In this document: piece after piece, positions 43,643 to 51,766 of the stretch
Numbering within the stretch: position 1 is the first letter of the stretch
Layout of the letters: each line of letters opens with the position of its first letter
Assembly: GCA_900547155.1 (NCBI GenBank)
Contig: URFH01000011.1
Span: 1-64,000, forward strand
DNA length: 64,000 bases
Direction of reading: 5' to 3'
Source of the DNA: an uncultured bacterium
GTDB lineage: Bacteria; Cyanobacteriota; Vampirovibrionia; Gastranaerophilales; Gastranaerophilaceae
Notes under the pieces: generated by a model
The model's database searches: none
Told to the model about the DNA's origin: nothing
The model's input: the letters and a program-made list of their open reading frames with translations, nothing else
Made by a program: the position numbers and the translations under genes

Positions 43643-43671
43643 AACTACTACACAAAGTGTAACTACTACAC
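43643..43671 (-). promoter_or_regulatory. direct and inverted repeat cluster upstream of small gene
   Basis: AACTACTACAC occurs twice with an 18-bp period (43643-43653, 43661-43671). Between them lies the perfect palindrome TACAC-AAA-GTGTA (43649-43661). The site is immediately downstream of a TATTAT/TATAAG -10 region on the minus strand. ACTACA half-sites recall BlaI/MecI-type operators, only by resemblance. Confidence 0.45.
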
Positions 43672-43838
43672 TTATAATATCTTTACAAATGAAAATATAT
43701 TGCCCGATGAGGCTATATTGGGCGTCAAAAAGTATTGTTTTTTCGTAATTTATATATCCCCTGAATGTTTATGTTAAAAAGGTCATTCTTAATTTTTTTG
43801 AATTCATTTAATTTATATACAAGAACTAAAAGGGGAGA

Positions 43839-44447
43839 TTGTTGTTGATTTCGCTCAACAGAAAGAAATATAAAAATTTCACAACCGAAGAGCTTATTGA
43901 AAAGGCTCAGTCTGATGACGTTTGCGCTGTTGAAGAGCTGATTAAGCGTTATCAGAACACTGTTTATGCTTCGTTTTATTATTTGAGCAAGGATTGTTCG
44001 GATATTCTGGATTTAACGCAGGAAGCGCTTGTAAAAATGTCAAAAAATATCAAAAACCTGCGCGAACCCAAAAAATTTAAAAGCTGGCTGAACCAAATCG
44101 TGACCAATCTTTTTTACGATTACCTGCGGCGCAAAAACAGGAGCTGCCAGACCGTTTCGATTGATAATAAAACCGATGAACAGGAAAATGCCAACGTAAT
44201 CGAGCTTCCTGCGAGGTGCAATAATCCGGAGGAAAAAACTCTGAGCGGCGAATTGAACGACGTAATAGAAGAATCAGTGAGAAAATTGCCTGATTCGTTC
44301 AGATTGGCGATTGTTTTGCGGGAGTTTCAGGGGCTTTCTTATGAGGAGATTGCGTCTATTACAAATACAAGCGTGGGAACGGTAAAATCCCGCATTGCGC
44401 GTGCAAGAAATAAGCTTCAAGAGTATTTAAAGGGCTACATTGCCTGA
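43839..44447 (+). CDS. ECF (sigma-70 family) RNA polymerase sigma factor
   Basis: 202 residues. Region 2 (VEELIKRYQNTVYASFYYLSK, DLTQEALVKMSK, FKSWLNQIVTNLFYDYLRRK) and region 4 (LPDSFRLAIVLREFQGLSYEEI, TVKSRIARARNKLQEYL) are complete and separated by an acidic linker. TTG 43839 begins the frame; TTG 43845 is better spaced from AGGGGAG. The next gene, 9 bp downstream, encodes its putative anti-sigma factor, so this pair forms a regulated envelope-stress-type switch. Confidence 0.95.
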   Translation: MLLISLNRKKYKNFTTEELIEKAQSDDVCAVEELIKRYQNTVYASFYYLSKDCSDILDLTQEALVKMSKNIKNLREPKKFKSWLNQIVTNLFYDYLRRKNRSCQTVSIDNKTDEQENANVIELPARCNNPEEKTLSGELNDVIEESVRKLPDSFRLAIVLREFQGLSYEEIASITNTSVGTVKSRIARARNKLQEYLKGYIA

Positions 44448-44456
44448 GGAGTAAAA

Positions 44457-45113
44457 ATGACAGAGGATATAACCTGCAAAAAAGTATCAGCACTGCTCTC
44501 CCAGTATATCGACAACAAGGTAACGCCGCAGGAGCGCGCTTTTATAGAGGAGCATATAGCAATGTGTCCGGATTGTTATAAAAAATTTATTTATTTAAGA
44601 AATTTGATAAACAGTTTGAAAGATTCTTACAAAAAAGTTATGGAAATGGCACTTACTCGCCAGAAAAGGACGGCTTTCAGCATACGCGAATATGAAAAAT
44701 TCAAAATGAACCTTTCGCCCTACATTGACAACGAGCTGGATGGCGAGGAGGGATATGAGTTTCGCAAATATCTTATGAAATCCCGAATTGCGCAAAAAGA
44801 GCTGAAAAACACCTATCTTATGCAAAAACACCTGCATAACTCTTTTGAAAAAGTTAAAGGCGGGCTGGATGTTGATTTTTCAAAGCAAATTATAGCCGAT
44901 TTTCATCATGAGGGCACGAGCTGGCGCAGGCAAAGGTTTATAAAAGCGGCAATTCTTGCCGGGCTTGTTCTTTTTGGCGCTGCGGAATTTGCGCAATACT
45001 CTATTCCTATAAAAGAAAAAATCCAGCAGTCAATTCTCAAGAAAAAACAACCGCAGTATGTAAATAATGTCAGAGAGGAAAAAACTGATTCTGTTGCTGT
45101 AAAATATCGCTAA
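44457..45113 (+). CDS. zinc-finger anti-sigma factor, membrane-bound
   Basis: 218 residues. The N-terminal zf-HC2 zinc-binding anti-sigma domain has H33, C37 and C40 (EEHIAMCPDC) and C7. A second copy of the fold without metal ligands may follow (MNLSPYIDNELDGEEG). One membrane helix (AAILAGLVLFGAAEFAQY, about 163-180) precedes a short extracytoplasmic tail. It presumably holds the upstream sigma factor at the membrane until a signal releases it. Confidence 0.88.
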   Translation: MTEDITCKKVSALLSQYIDNKVTPQERAFIEEHIAMCPDCYKKFIYLRNLINSLKDSYKKVMEMALTRQKRTAFSIREYEKFKMNLSPYIDNELDGEEGYEFRKYLMKSRIAQKELKNTYLMQKHLHNSFEKVKGGLDVDFSKQIIADFHHEGTSWRRQRFIKAAILAGLVLFGAAEFAQYSIPIKEKIQQSILKKKQPQYVNNVREEKTDSVAVKYR

Positions 45114-45132
45114 ATTAGCAGATTTAAAGTCA

Positions 45133-45165
45133 AAAAAAGAGAGGCTTTTGACCTCTCTTTTGAAA
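45133..45165. terminator. bidirectional terminator
   Basis: AAAGAGAGG/CCTCTCTTT stem with A-run and T-run, between the convergent anti-sigma and ctpA genes. Confidence 0.85.
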
Positions 45166-45170
45166 ATTTG

Positions 45171-46397
45171 TTATTTTAGAACCATCAGTTGTTTGTTAAT
45201 CAGCTCAAGCAGCACGTCATTGGCTTTTTGGAGCTGCCTGTCGTATTTGTCTTTTATATCCTGCTCCGTCAGCTCAACAACAACATCGGGTGTAATCCCT
45301 TTTTTGTTAATATCTGTGCCGTTAGGAGTAAGGTATTTTTGGATGGTAATATTTGCGCCGCTGCCGCCCATAAGCTTGTTAACTTCCTGAACAAGCCCTT
45401 TTCCGAAAGAATTTTCGCCCACAAGTACGGCTCTTTTGTTGTCTTTCATCGCTCCTGAGAAGATTTCGCTTGCAGAAGCGCTTCCTTTGTTGATGAGGAT
45501 GACAATCGGCTTATTGGTCACGTTGCTTCTTGCAGCTCTCATTGTTTCTTTGTAGCCGTCACGGTCAACTGTGCTGACTATTACGCCGCCGTTCAAAAAC
45601 ATATCGGAGATTATTATTGCGTTGCTCAAAAGTCCGCCGGGATTCGAGCGAAGGTCGATAATGTAGCCTTTTTTGTCTTTGTAGCCGTTGAGCGCTTTTT
45701 CAAACTCAACAGAGGCGTTTTTGCTTATAAAAGAGCTTAATCTGATATAACCCACGCTGTCAGCGAGTTTAACGCTTTCTGTCGGAAGCTTTGTTGATAC
45801 TGATTTGAGCTCAATTTCTGCTCTTTGGATTTTGTAAACCTGATTTTCCTGATTTTTTCTCTTGATTAAGAGCGTAACATAGGTTCCTTCTTCGCCTCTA
45901 ATCTGGTCAGCTGCTTTATCAACGGTAATCCCTTTTGTTGATTTTCCGTCGATTTCAAGAATTTCATCTTCTGCCTGCAAACCGGCTCTTTCACCCGGAG
46001 TGTCCTCAATAGGGGCGATAATAAGGAGTTTTCCGTCGCGAACTCCTATCTGAACGCCGATTCCTTTGAGCGAACCTTTGATAGAGCTGGTTTCTTCCTC
46101 AAATTCTTTAGGGTCAAGGAATTTTGTATAAGGGTCATTGAGGCTGGCAAGCATTGTCTGGATTGCGACATAAGCGTCCTCATCGGTTTTTATACATTTG
46201 TCATATTTATGGTGCCAACGCTGCCAGTTTTGTTCATTGTTTGTCTGGTCAACATATTTAGTGTTTACGAGCCGCCATACCTGTTCGTATAGCTGCTGCG
46301 GGGTATAAGCAAATACGGAATTTGCCATTAATGTAATCGTAAGGATACTAATCGCTGATATAATCAGTAAGCTGTATTTTTTAATGAAATTTTTCAA
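45171..46397 (-). CDS. ctpA: C-terminal processing peptidase (S41, CtpA/Prc-like)
   Basis: 408 residues from TTG 46397, which has AGAGG at 7 bases and starts a normal signal sequence (FIKKYSLLIISAISILTITLMANSVFA). An ATG ten codons upstream (46427) lacks such a site. A PDZ domain (about 100-190) is followed by the S41 protease core with catalytic Ser in KGSASASEIF and Lys in NSFGKGLVQ. Exported serine-lysine protease that trims or degrades periplasmic proteins; cyanobacterial CtpA matures photosystem II D1, which does not apply here. Confidence 0.94.
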   Translation of the reverse strand: MKNFIKKYSLLIISAISILTITLMANSVFAYTPQQLYEQVWRLVNTKYVDQTNNEQNWQRWHHKYDKCIKTDEDAYVAIQTMLASLNDPYTKFLDPKEFEEETSSIKGSLKGIGVQIGVRDGKLLIIAPIEDTPGERAGLQAEDEILEIDGKSTKGITVDKAADQIRGEEGTYVTLLIKRKNQENQVYKIQRAEIELKSVSTKLPTESVKLADSVGYIRLSSFISKNASVEFEKALNGYKDKKGYIIDLRSNPGGLLSNAIIISDMFLNGGVIVSTVDRDGYKETMRAARSNVTNKPIVILINKGSASASEIFSGAMKDNKRAVLVGENSFGKGLVQEVNKLMGGSGANITIQKYLTPNGTDINKKGITPDVVVELTEQDIKDKYDRQLQKANDVLLELINKQLMVLK

Positions 46398-46504
46398 AAC
46401 TCTACCTCTTTTTCCTCTGTCCAACATAATACCATAAAAAACGCCGATGAATTCTCTGCGTTACTAATTTTTGTACTTTTCTTTAATAATGGTAAAGACG
46501 AAAA

Positions 46505-46529
46505 CGCGAAAAGAAAGTTTCTTTTCGCG
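46505..46529 (-). terminator. hairpin, probable terminator
   Basis: Perfect inverted repeat CGCGAAAAGAAA/TTTCTTTTCGCG, 24 bp after the stop of the small minus-strand gene, followed on that strand by TTTTCG. Confidence 0.6.
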
Positions 46530-46552
46530 CAGTTTATATTTAGAAATGTAAA

Positions 46553-46744
46553 TTATCCTTGTAAAAACAGGTTTGAAACCTTATCAGCAACTTCAGTCAT
46601 CGTAATTTCTTTGCCATCAATATCAAAAAGCAAATCCATGTCTTCTGTCATTTTTATTCTCGGCATGTTTTGTCGGATATGGGGTAATTTCATATTTATC
46701 TGGGGTAAGTTTGAGTCATTGTTTGAGAAAAGATTCGATTTCAT
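46553..46744 (-). CDS. small unknown protein (63 aa)
   Basis: Not recognised. Asn/Pro-rich N-terminus (NNDSNLPQINMKLPHIRQN) and an acidic, probably folded C-terminal half (DLLFDIDGKEITMTEVADKVSNLF). AAGG lies 4-8 bases before ATG. It lies between ctpA and the EF-hand gene, divergent from the latter. Confidence 0.55.
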   Translation of the reverse strand: MKSNLFSNNDSNLPQINMKLPHIRQNMPRIKMTEDMDLLFDIDGKEITMTEVADKVSNLFLQG

Positions 46745-46931
46745 ATTCCTTGCACCTTTTTTCCTTGTATGATGTTTGTCGGCACGTTCTGTTCAAATCT
46801 TTAATGTTTTTTGAAGATTTTTCTAATTTTGTAACAAAGCTTTACATTGCATAATTGGTTCAGGCAATTTTTTCAATTATTTCGTTTTTATATATACGAG
46901 AGATATTATTTTTAGCAAAACGGAGAGAAAA

Positions 46932-48047
46932 ATGGCGCCAATAAACGCTGACAGACAAAAACTCATAGATGCCAAAGTGCAAGCAGCCGTAAAAGCCAGA
47001 ATCGCCCGCAGTGAAGAGGTAAAAAAAGATTCCTCTATCAAAGGCCCGGGAGATTTCTCTGTTTCGATATTTATTGACAATATGGATTCCGCAGAAAAGG
47101 ATTATGCCTATAAAAAGTACGCCGAAGGGCTTTTGAACACGTACGATTCCAATTCTGACAAAAAAATTACCGTTGAGGAGTTTGCGAAGAAAGAAATTGA
47201 GGACGCAAACGCAAAATCTGCTGACAACCAGCTTATTAATAAGCGCTGCGGTAATCTTCTGGCTGAAAACCTCGATGTAAACGGTGATGGCGAGGTTTCC
47301 GTTGATGAATTTACATATTTTCTAAAAGAAGCTGATACAGAAGATGATCAGGTGAATTATACGCAGGACGGCATGATAACTGAAAAAGGCGAATCGTCTA
47401 TAAATTCTCAAATAATGGGCACAAACGTTAATGATGAAAACCTCAAGGCTGTTACCGAAAAATATCTTGCAGGAAATGCCCTGTCGGCAGAAGAACAAAA
47501 AGTGCTGAATGATGGTTCAAAAGCCATCAGAGCAGCAATGTCAAAACGCTCAAAAGACTATTTTGAAACAGATTTAGGCGAGGCAAAGGACAAAAATGTA
47601 TATATTGAGGGCGATTCTGCTGTAACTGCTGTATTTGAAGATGTTACCCGTCAATCTCAGGCCTTTTCGGGCTCATTTTTAGGCGGAAATACTGTTGGAA
47701 CAGGAGTTTATGCGGACAGCACAACAGTTAATATTGAAGGACGAAGAAAAAGCAACAACACAATCAACTTTTTGGGCAATACAGCAAATGCAGGCAACTA
47801 CGGTGTTTCGAGCGTAGTTGACCTCGGAATGGGATTTGGAAATGTATTAGGTTACGGCAATACTTTTGGGATGGTAAGAACTGCTCCTGCTCAGGCAAAT
47901 ACCGGATTTTCAAAATGGTGGAATATCGGCAACATTTTCGGGCAGGGGCTGAGCATTTACGGAATGATAAAAGGCATTTTTGGCGGCGGCGGTCATAACT
48001 GTGGCTGCTACGGCGGGCTCGGATGGTGGTTTAATCGTATCGGGTAG
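46932..48047 (+). CDS. EF-hand calcium-binding protein of unknown function
   Basis: 371 residues. Two consecutive EF-hand loops have complete ligands: D72-N74-D76-K78-T80-E83 and D115-N117-D119-E121-S123-E126. The second half is Gly/Asn/Thr-rich and ends GGGGHNCGCYGG and GWWFNRIG. No signal peptide is obvious. GGAGAG precedes the ATG. The two loops suggest calcium sensing or binding; the glycine-rich tail resembles surface or secreted proteins. A family C hairpin follows the gene. Confidence 0.82.
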   Translation: MAPINADRQKLIDAKVQAAVKARIARSEEVKKDSSIKGPGDFSVSIFIDNMDSAEKDYAYKKYAEGLLNTYDSNSDKKITVEEFAKKEIEDANAKSADNQLINKRCGNLLAENLDVNGDGEVSVDEFTYFLKEADTEDDQVNYTQDGMITEKGESSINSQIMGTNVNDENLKAVTEKYLAGNALSAEEQKVLNDGSKAIRAAMSKRSKDYFETDLGEAKDKNVYIEGDSAVTAVFEDVTRQSQAFSGSFLGGNTVGTGVYADSTTVNIEGRRKSNNTINFLGNTANAGNYGVSSVVDLGMGFGNVLGYGNTFGMVRTAPAQANTGFSKWWNIGNIFGQGLSIYGMIKGIFGGGGHNCGCYGGLGWWFNRIG

Positions 48048-48057
48048 AATTGCCTGT

Positions 48058-48157
48058 GCATATGCGTAAAACGGCATTTATATTTATTTTTCTAGCTCGA
48101 TTCGCTAAGCTCATAGGCGTCGAAAAATAAATATAAATACCGTTTTACTTTGCATGC
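48058..48157. repeat. hairpin family C, copy 1
   Basis: Arms 48058-48091 and 48123-48157 (34-35 bp) pair with few mismatches. The 31-bp core (48092-48122) on the minus strand reads CGACGCCTATGAG, CTT, then AGCGAATCGAGCTAG; 28 of 31 bases match copy 2 at 51.1 kb. It lies between convergent EF-hand and valS genes. Confidence 0.85.
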
Positions 48158-48164
48158 TGGGGTG

Positions 48165-50813
48165 TTAGTCTTTTAATGACGAAATTAAGCCCTCAATCGC
48201 GTCAACCTGCACCTGCAGCTCTGCAATTTTAGCTTTCGTTTCATCAACAACCTCTTTTGGCGCGTTTGCAACGAATTTTTCGTTTTTAATTCGGCCCTCA
48301 AGGCTGCCTTTTTCTTTCATAAGCTTTTCGAGCTTTTTGTTCTGGCGTGCAATTTCTTCGTCAATATCAATCAATCCGGCAAGCGGAATGATGATTTTTG
48401 AGTTGCCGACAACCGCAGAAGCCGATTTTTTCGGAACCGGAGCACTTTCAGCCTCGAAAGTCACATCCTGAACCTTTGCCAGCCTTTGCAAATAAGGAAT
48501 AACCGCCTCAAAAACGGGTTTTTCTTTGGCTGTTGCCCTTACCTCAATATCCATCTGTGTGGAAATCGGAATATTCAGGCTCTGTCGTACGTTACGGAGC
48601 GATTTAATTGTTTCAAAAACCAGCTCCATTTCCTCGTTTTCAGCAGGATAATTTAAATCCTCGCTGAATGTCGGGAATTCGCTCTTCATGATTGCAATTT
48701 CTTCCTTTTCGCCCGGAATCATCTGCCAGATTGACTCTGTGATGAACGGCATAATCGGATGAAGCATTCTGAGCGTCATATCAAGGACATAACGAAGAAC
48801 TCTTTGCGTGTTGAGCTTGATTTTTTCGTCACGAAGCTGGATTTTTGCGATTTCAACGTACCAATCGCAATAATCGTTCCAGAAGAAGTCATACAACAGG
48901 TGCGAAGTTTCCCCGATTCTGTAATTTTTGATGTTTTCGTTGACTTCTTTGGCTGTTGCGTTGAGTTTGTGCAAAATCCATTTGTCAGCAATGGTTAATT
49001 CTGATTTGTCGATTGCCTTATTGTCAACTCCCTCAAGGTTCATGAGCACGAAACGCGAAGCGTTCCATACTTTGTTCGCGAAGTTTCTTCCGTATTCAAA
49101 TTTTTCGTCGCTAACCTTAATATCCTGTCCGCCGTATGTACAAAGCGAGGTCATTGTGAATCTCAAGGCATCGCAGCCGTATTTTTCAATGATTCCGACG
49201 GGGTCGATTGTGTTTCCTTTGGATTTTGACATTTTTTGTCCGAATTCATCGCGAATCAGCCCGTGAATGTAAACTGTCGGGAACGGAGCTTTTCCTGTGA
49301 ACTCGTAGCCCATCGTAATCATTCTTGCTACCCAGAAAAAGATAATATCGAATCCCGTAACCAGAACCGAGGTCGGATAGAATTTTTTGAAGTCCTCAGC
49401 GTCTTTATCCGGCCATCCCATGGTCGAAAACGGCCACAATCCCGAAGAAAACCACGTATCAAGCACGTCAGTTTCCTGTGTGAATTTGGACGGGTCGGGA
49501 TTTTCTTTTGCAACGACCATTTCGCCGGTTTCGTTGTTGTAATAAGCCGGAATCTGATGTCCCCACCACAATTGTCTGGAAATGCACCAGTCACGGATGT
49601 TTTCCATCCAGCCGAGGTAGTTTTTTGTCCATCTTTCGGGTACAAATTTTATTTCGCCTTTGTCGATGGCTTCGATTGCGCGTTTTGCGAGCGGTTCCAT
49701 CTTAACGAACCATTGTTCCGAAAGCAGCGGCTCAATTGTCGTATGGCAGCGCTGGCATTTGCCGACATTGTGTTCATGGTCGGTAATTTTTACCAAATCG
49801 TTGTGATAACGGAGCATTGCGACTGTTTTTTCGCGTGCTTCGTAGCGGTCGAGCCCGTGGAGCTCCTGCGGAACTTCTGCGCAGGCTTTCATTTTGCCCT
49901 CGCCGTCGATTACCCAGATGGGTTTTAAATTATGGCGTTTTCCGACTTCGTAGTCGTTGGGGTCATGCGCCGGAGTGATTTTCAAAGCGCCTGTTCCGAA
50001 CTTTTTATCTACATAATCGTCTGCAATTATGGGGATTTCGCGTCCGGTGAGCGGAATAACGACTGTTTTTCCTATCAAATCTTTGTATTTGTAATCTGTC
50101 GGGTTCACCGCGATTGCAACATCGCCAAACATTGTTTCAGGGCGGGTTGTAGCGATTACGATTGCGCCGGGTTCGTCTTTTAGTGAATAAGAAATTTCCC
50201 ACAGATGTCCTGCTTCGGTTTCGTATTCGGTTTCGACGTCGGAGATGGCTGACTGGCAGCGCGGGCACCAGTTTACGATGTAGGCGCCTTTGTAAATCAG
50301 GCCTTTTTCGTATAATTTTACAAAAACTTCTTTTACCGCGTCAGAACAGCCTTTGTCGAGCGTGAATCTTTCTCTGCTTCTGTCAAAAGAGGCTCCGAGG
50401 CGTTTGCACTGGTCAAGAATCGCTCCTTTGTGGTCATTTGCCCATTTCCAGGTCAATTCCAGAAATTTTTCGCGTCCGAGTTGGTGGCGATTTTGACCTT
50501 TTTCACGGAGTTTTTTCTCGACGACATTTTGTGTTGCGATTCCGGCATGGTCTGTTCCCGGAACCCATAATGCCTCGTATCCGGACATTCTGTGGTAGCG
50601 GATGAGCAAATCCTGCAAGGTTTCGTCGATTGCGTGGCCCATGTGCAGGATTCCCGTTACGTTCGGGGGCGGGATAACGATGGAATAGGGCGGTTTTTTA
50701 GAGTTTGCGTCCGCTTTAAAGCATTCATTGTCTTCCCAAAATTTATAAATTTCTTCTTCCGTGGAGTTTGCGTCATAAGTCGTTGGCAAGTCCGCATAAT
50801 TTATTGTTTTCAT
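48165..50813 (-). CDS. valS: valyl-tRNA synthetase
   Basis: 882 residues, class I synthetase charging tRNA-Val. HIGH motif is HMGH (57-60), the CP1 editing domain follows (TTRPETMFGD region, about 222), KMSKS is at 527-531, the anticodon-binding domain occupies about 620-780, and the C-terminal coiled coil (ARQNKKLEKLMKEKGSLEGRI region) is present. AGAGGC precedes ATG 50813. It stands alone. Confidence 0.98.
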   Translation of the reverse strand: MKTINYADLPTTYDANSTEEEIYKFWEDNECFKADANSKKPPYSIVIPPPNVTGILHMGHAIDETLQDLLIRYHRMSGYEALWVPGTDHAGIATQNVVEKKLREKGQNRHQLGREKFLELTWKWANDHKGAILDQCKRLGASFDRSRERFTLDKGCSDAVKEVFVKLYEKGLIYKGAYIVNWCPRCQSAISDVETEYETEAGHLWEISYSLKDEPGAIVIATTRPETMFGDVAIAVNPTDYKYKDLIGKTVVIPLTGREIPIIADDYVDKKFGTGALKITPAHDPNDYEVGKRHNLKPIWVIDGEGKMKACAEVPQELHGLDRYEAREKTVAMLRYHNDLVKITDHEHNVGKCQRCHTTIEPLLSEQWFVKMEPLAKRAIEAIDKGEIKFVPERWTKNYLGWMENIRDWCISRQLWWGHQIPAYYNNETGEMVVAKENPDPSKFTQETDVLDTWFSSGLWPFSTMGWPDKDAEDFKKFYPTSVLVTGFDIIFFWVARMITMGYEFTGKAPFPTVYIHGLIRDEFGQKMSKSKGNTIDPVGIIEKYGCDALRFTMTSLCTYGGQDIKVSDEKFEYGRNFANKVWNASRFVLMNLEGVDNKAIDKSELTIADKWILHKLNATAKEVNENIKNYRIGETSHLLYDFFWNDYCDWYVEIAKIQLRDEKIKLNTQRVLRYVLDMTLRMLHPIMPFITESIWQMIPGEKEEIAIMKSEFPTFSEDLNYPAENEEMELVFETIKSLRNVRQSLNIPISTQMDIEVRATAKEKPVFEAVIPYLQRLAKVQDVTFEAESAPVPKKSASAVVGNSKIIIPLAGLIDIDEEIARQNKKLEKLMKEKGSLEGRIKNEKFVANAPKEVVDETKAKIAELQVQVDAIEGLISSLKD

Positions 50814-50905
50814 TTGAAAAAAGCCTCTTTCTCTAATTTATGATTATAAATTATCACAAAGGAGGGGGATTTTCTATAGGGGAGTTTGTGGAGTTGGGAG
50901 TTGGC

Positions 50906-51029
50906 GCAAAAGTGCAGGGATTTTTATTTTCCGTTCCGATTCCTCCGGCATTCAACGTTATATTGCGTTTTTCTCACCTTTTGAAGCCTCCCCCATAGTC
51001 GCTACAAATAAAAATCCCTACACTTTTGC
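50906..51029. repeat. hairpin family A, copy 4
   Basis: Arms 50906-50929 and 51006-51029 match 23 of 24. The 76-bp core (50930-51005) is in minus orientation: TCCGTTCCGATTCCTCCGGC at the left and GCCTCCCCCATAGTCGCTAC at the right. It lies between divergent genes (valS and the winged-helix gene). Confidence 0.85.
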
Positions 51030-51079
51030 TTTGTTCGATGATTGTTTTGATAATTTAATCCCCCCCCCCATCTCCCAAA

Positions 51080-51162
51080 GCCCAAATAGCCGAATTTTTA
51101 TTTTTCGACGCCTATGAGTGAAGCGAATCGAGCTAGAAAAATGAAAATTCGGCTATTTGGGC
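51080..51162. repeat. hairpin family C, copy 2
   Basis: Arms 51080-51105 and 51137-51162 match 25 of 26. The core 51106-51136 reads CGACGCCTATGAG, TGA, then AGCGAATCGAGCTAG. The arms are unrelated to those of copy 1. Confidence 0.87.
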
Positions 51163-51352
51163 GCCAATGCATTAAATTCTCCATTTTTTATTTTTTGACA
51201 TCAACAACCCCCAACGAATCGAGCTAGAAAAATGAAAATTCGGCTATTTGGGCGCCAATGCATTAAATTCTCCATTTTTTATTTTTTGACATCAACAACC
51301 CCCAACGAATCGAGCTGGAAAAATGAAAATGCGGCTATTCGGGCGCCAATGC
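51124..51352. repeat. 91-bp tandem repeat, about 2.5 copies
   Basis: Units start at 51124, 51215 and 51306 with CGAATCGAGCT; the first two are nearly identical over 91 bp and the third is partial (about 47 bp) and diverged. Each unit begins in the right part of the family C core and carries the right arm, so only half of the hairpin was amplified. Confidence 0.88.
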
Positions 51353-51430
51353 ATTAAAATCCCCCGATTTTTGTTAAGCACCGCGTTAAAAATCCATCAA
51401 AAGTACCTACCCATTTGTTTTTGTCTGCCG

Positions 51431-51436
51431 TATTAT
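51431..51436 (+). promoter_or_regulatory. -10 giving a leaderless winged-helix mRNA
   Basis: TATTAT, six bases, ATG. No clear -35. Confidence 0.45.
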
Positions 51437-51442
51437 GGGAGA

Positions 51443-51766
51443 ATGGAGATATATGACGTCGAACAGGAAGATAAAGAATTAAAGCAGGTCGGGCTCGAGC
51501 TGATGTTTCTTACACCTGAAAAATACTCGCATGAGGACGGGATTTCGGCGGTTGAACTTTCAAAACTTCTTGATATGCCGGTTGAAACAGTAAAAAGAAA
51601 GCTAAAAATCCTGTTTGATAAGGGTATAATTCGCGTGCGCGGGATAAATCCGAAATTATGGAAATTCGATGAATTTAATTTTCAAAGAATGGACGAGGAT
51701 GACGAGGTTTACCGGCTTCTTTGCAGTTTTGACGACGTGGATTTTGACAGATATTTTACGTATTAG
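51443..51766 (+). CDS. winged-helix DNA-binding protein
   Basis: 107 residues from ATG 51443. Residues about 25-75 have a winged-helix pattern (GISAVELSKLLDMPVETVKRKLKILFDKGIIRVRG), and the C-terminus is acidic (DEDDEVYRLLCSFDDVDFD). Probably a small transcriptional regulator or replication-initiator-type binding domain; target unknown. The open frame extends to 51323, through repeat DNA. TATTAT at 51431-51436 lies six bases before the ATG, so the mRNA may be leaderless. Its stop overlaps the convergent ABC gene by 11 bp. Confidence 0.8.
   Translation: MEIYDVEQEDKELKQVGLELMFLTPEKYSHEDGISAVELSKLLDMPVETVKRKLKILFDKGIIRVRGINPKLWKFDEFNFQRMDEDDEVYRLLCSFDDVDFDRYFTY

Noticed and set aside
51124-51352. 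Regularly spaced repeats that might suggest a CRISPR array
   Set aside because: The 91-bp units are contiguous and near-identical along their length, with no variable spacers and no cas genes nearby.
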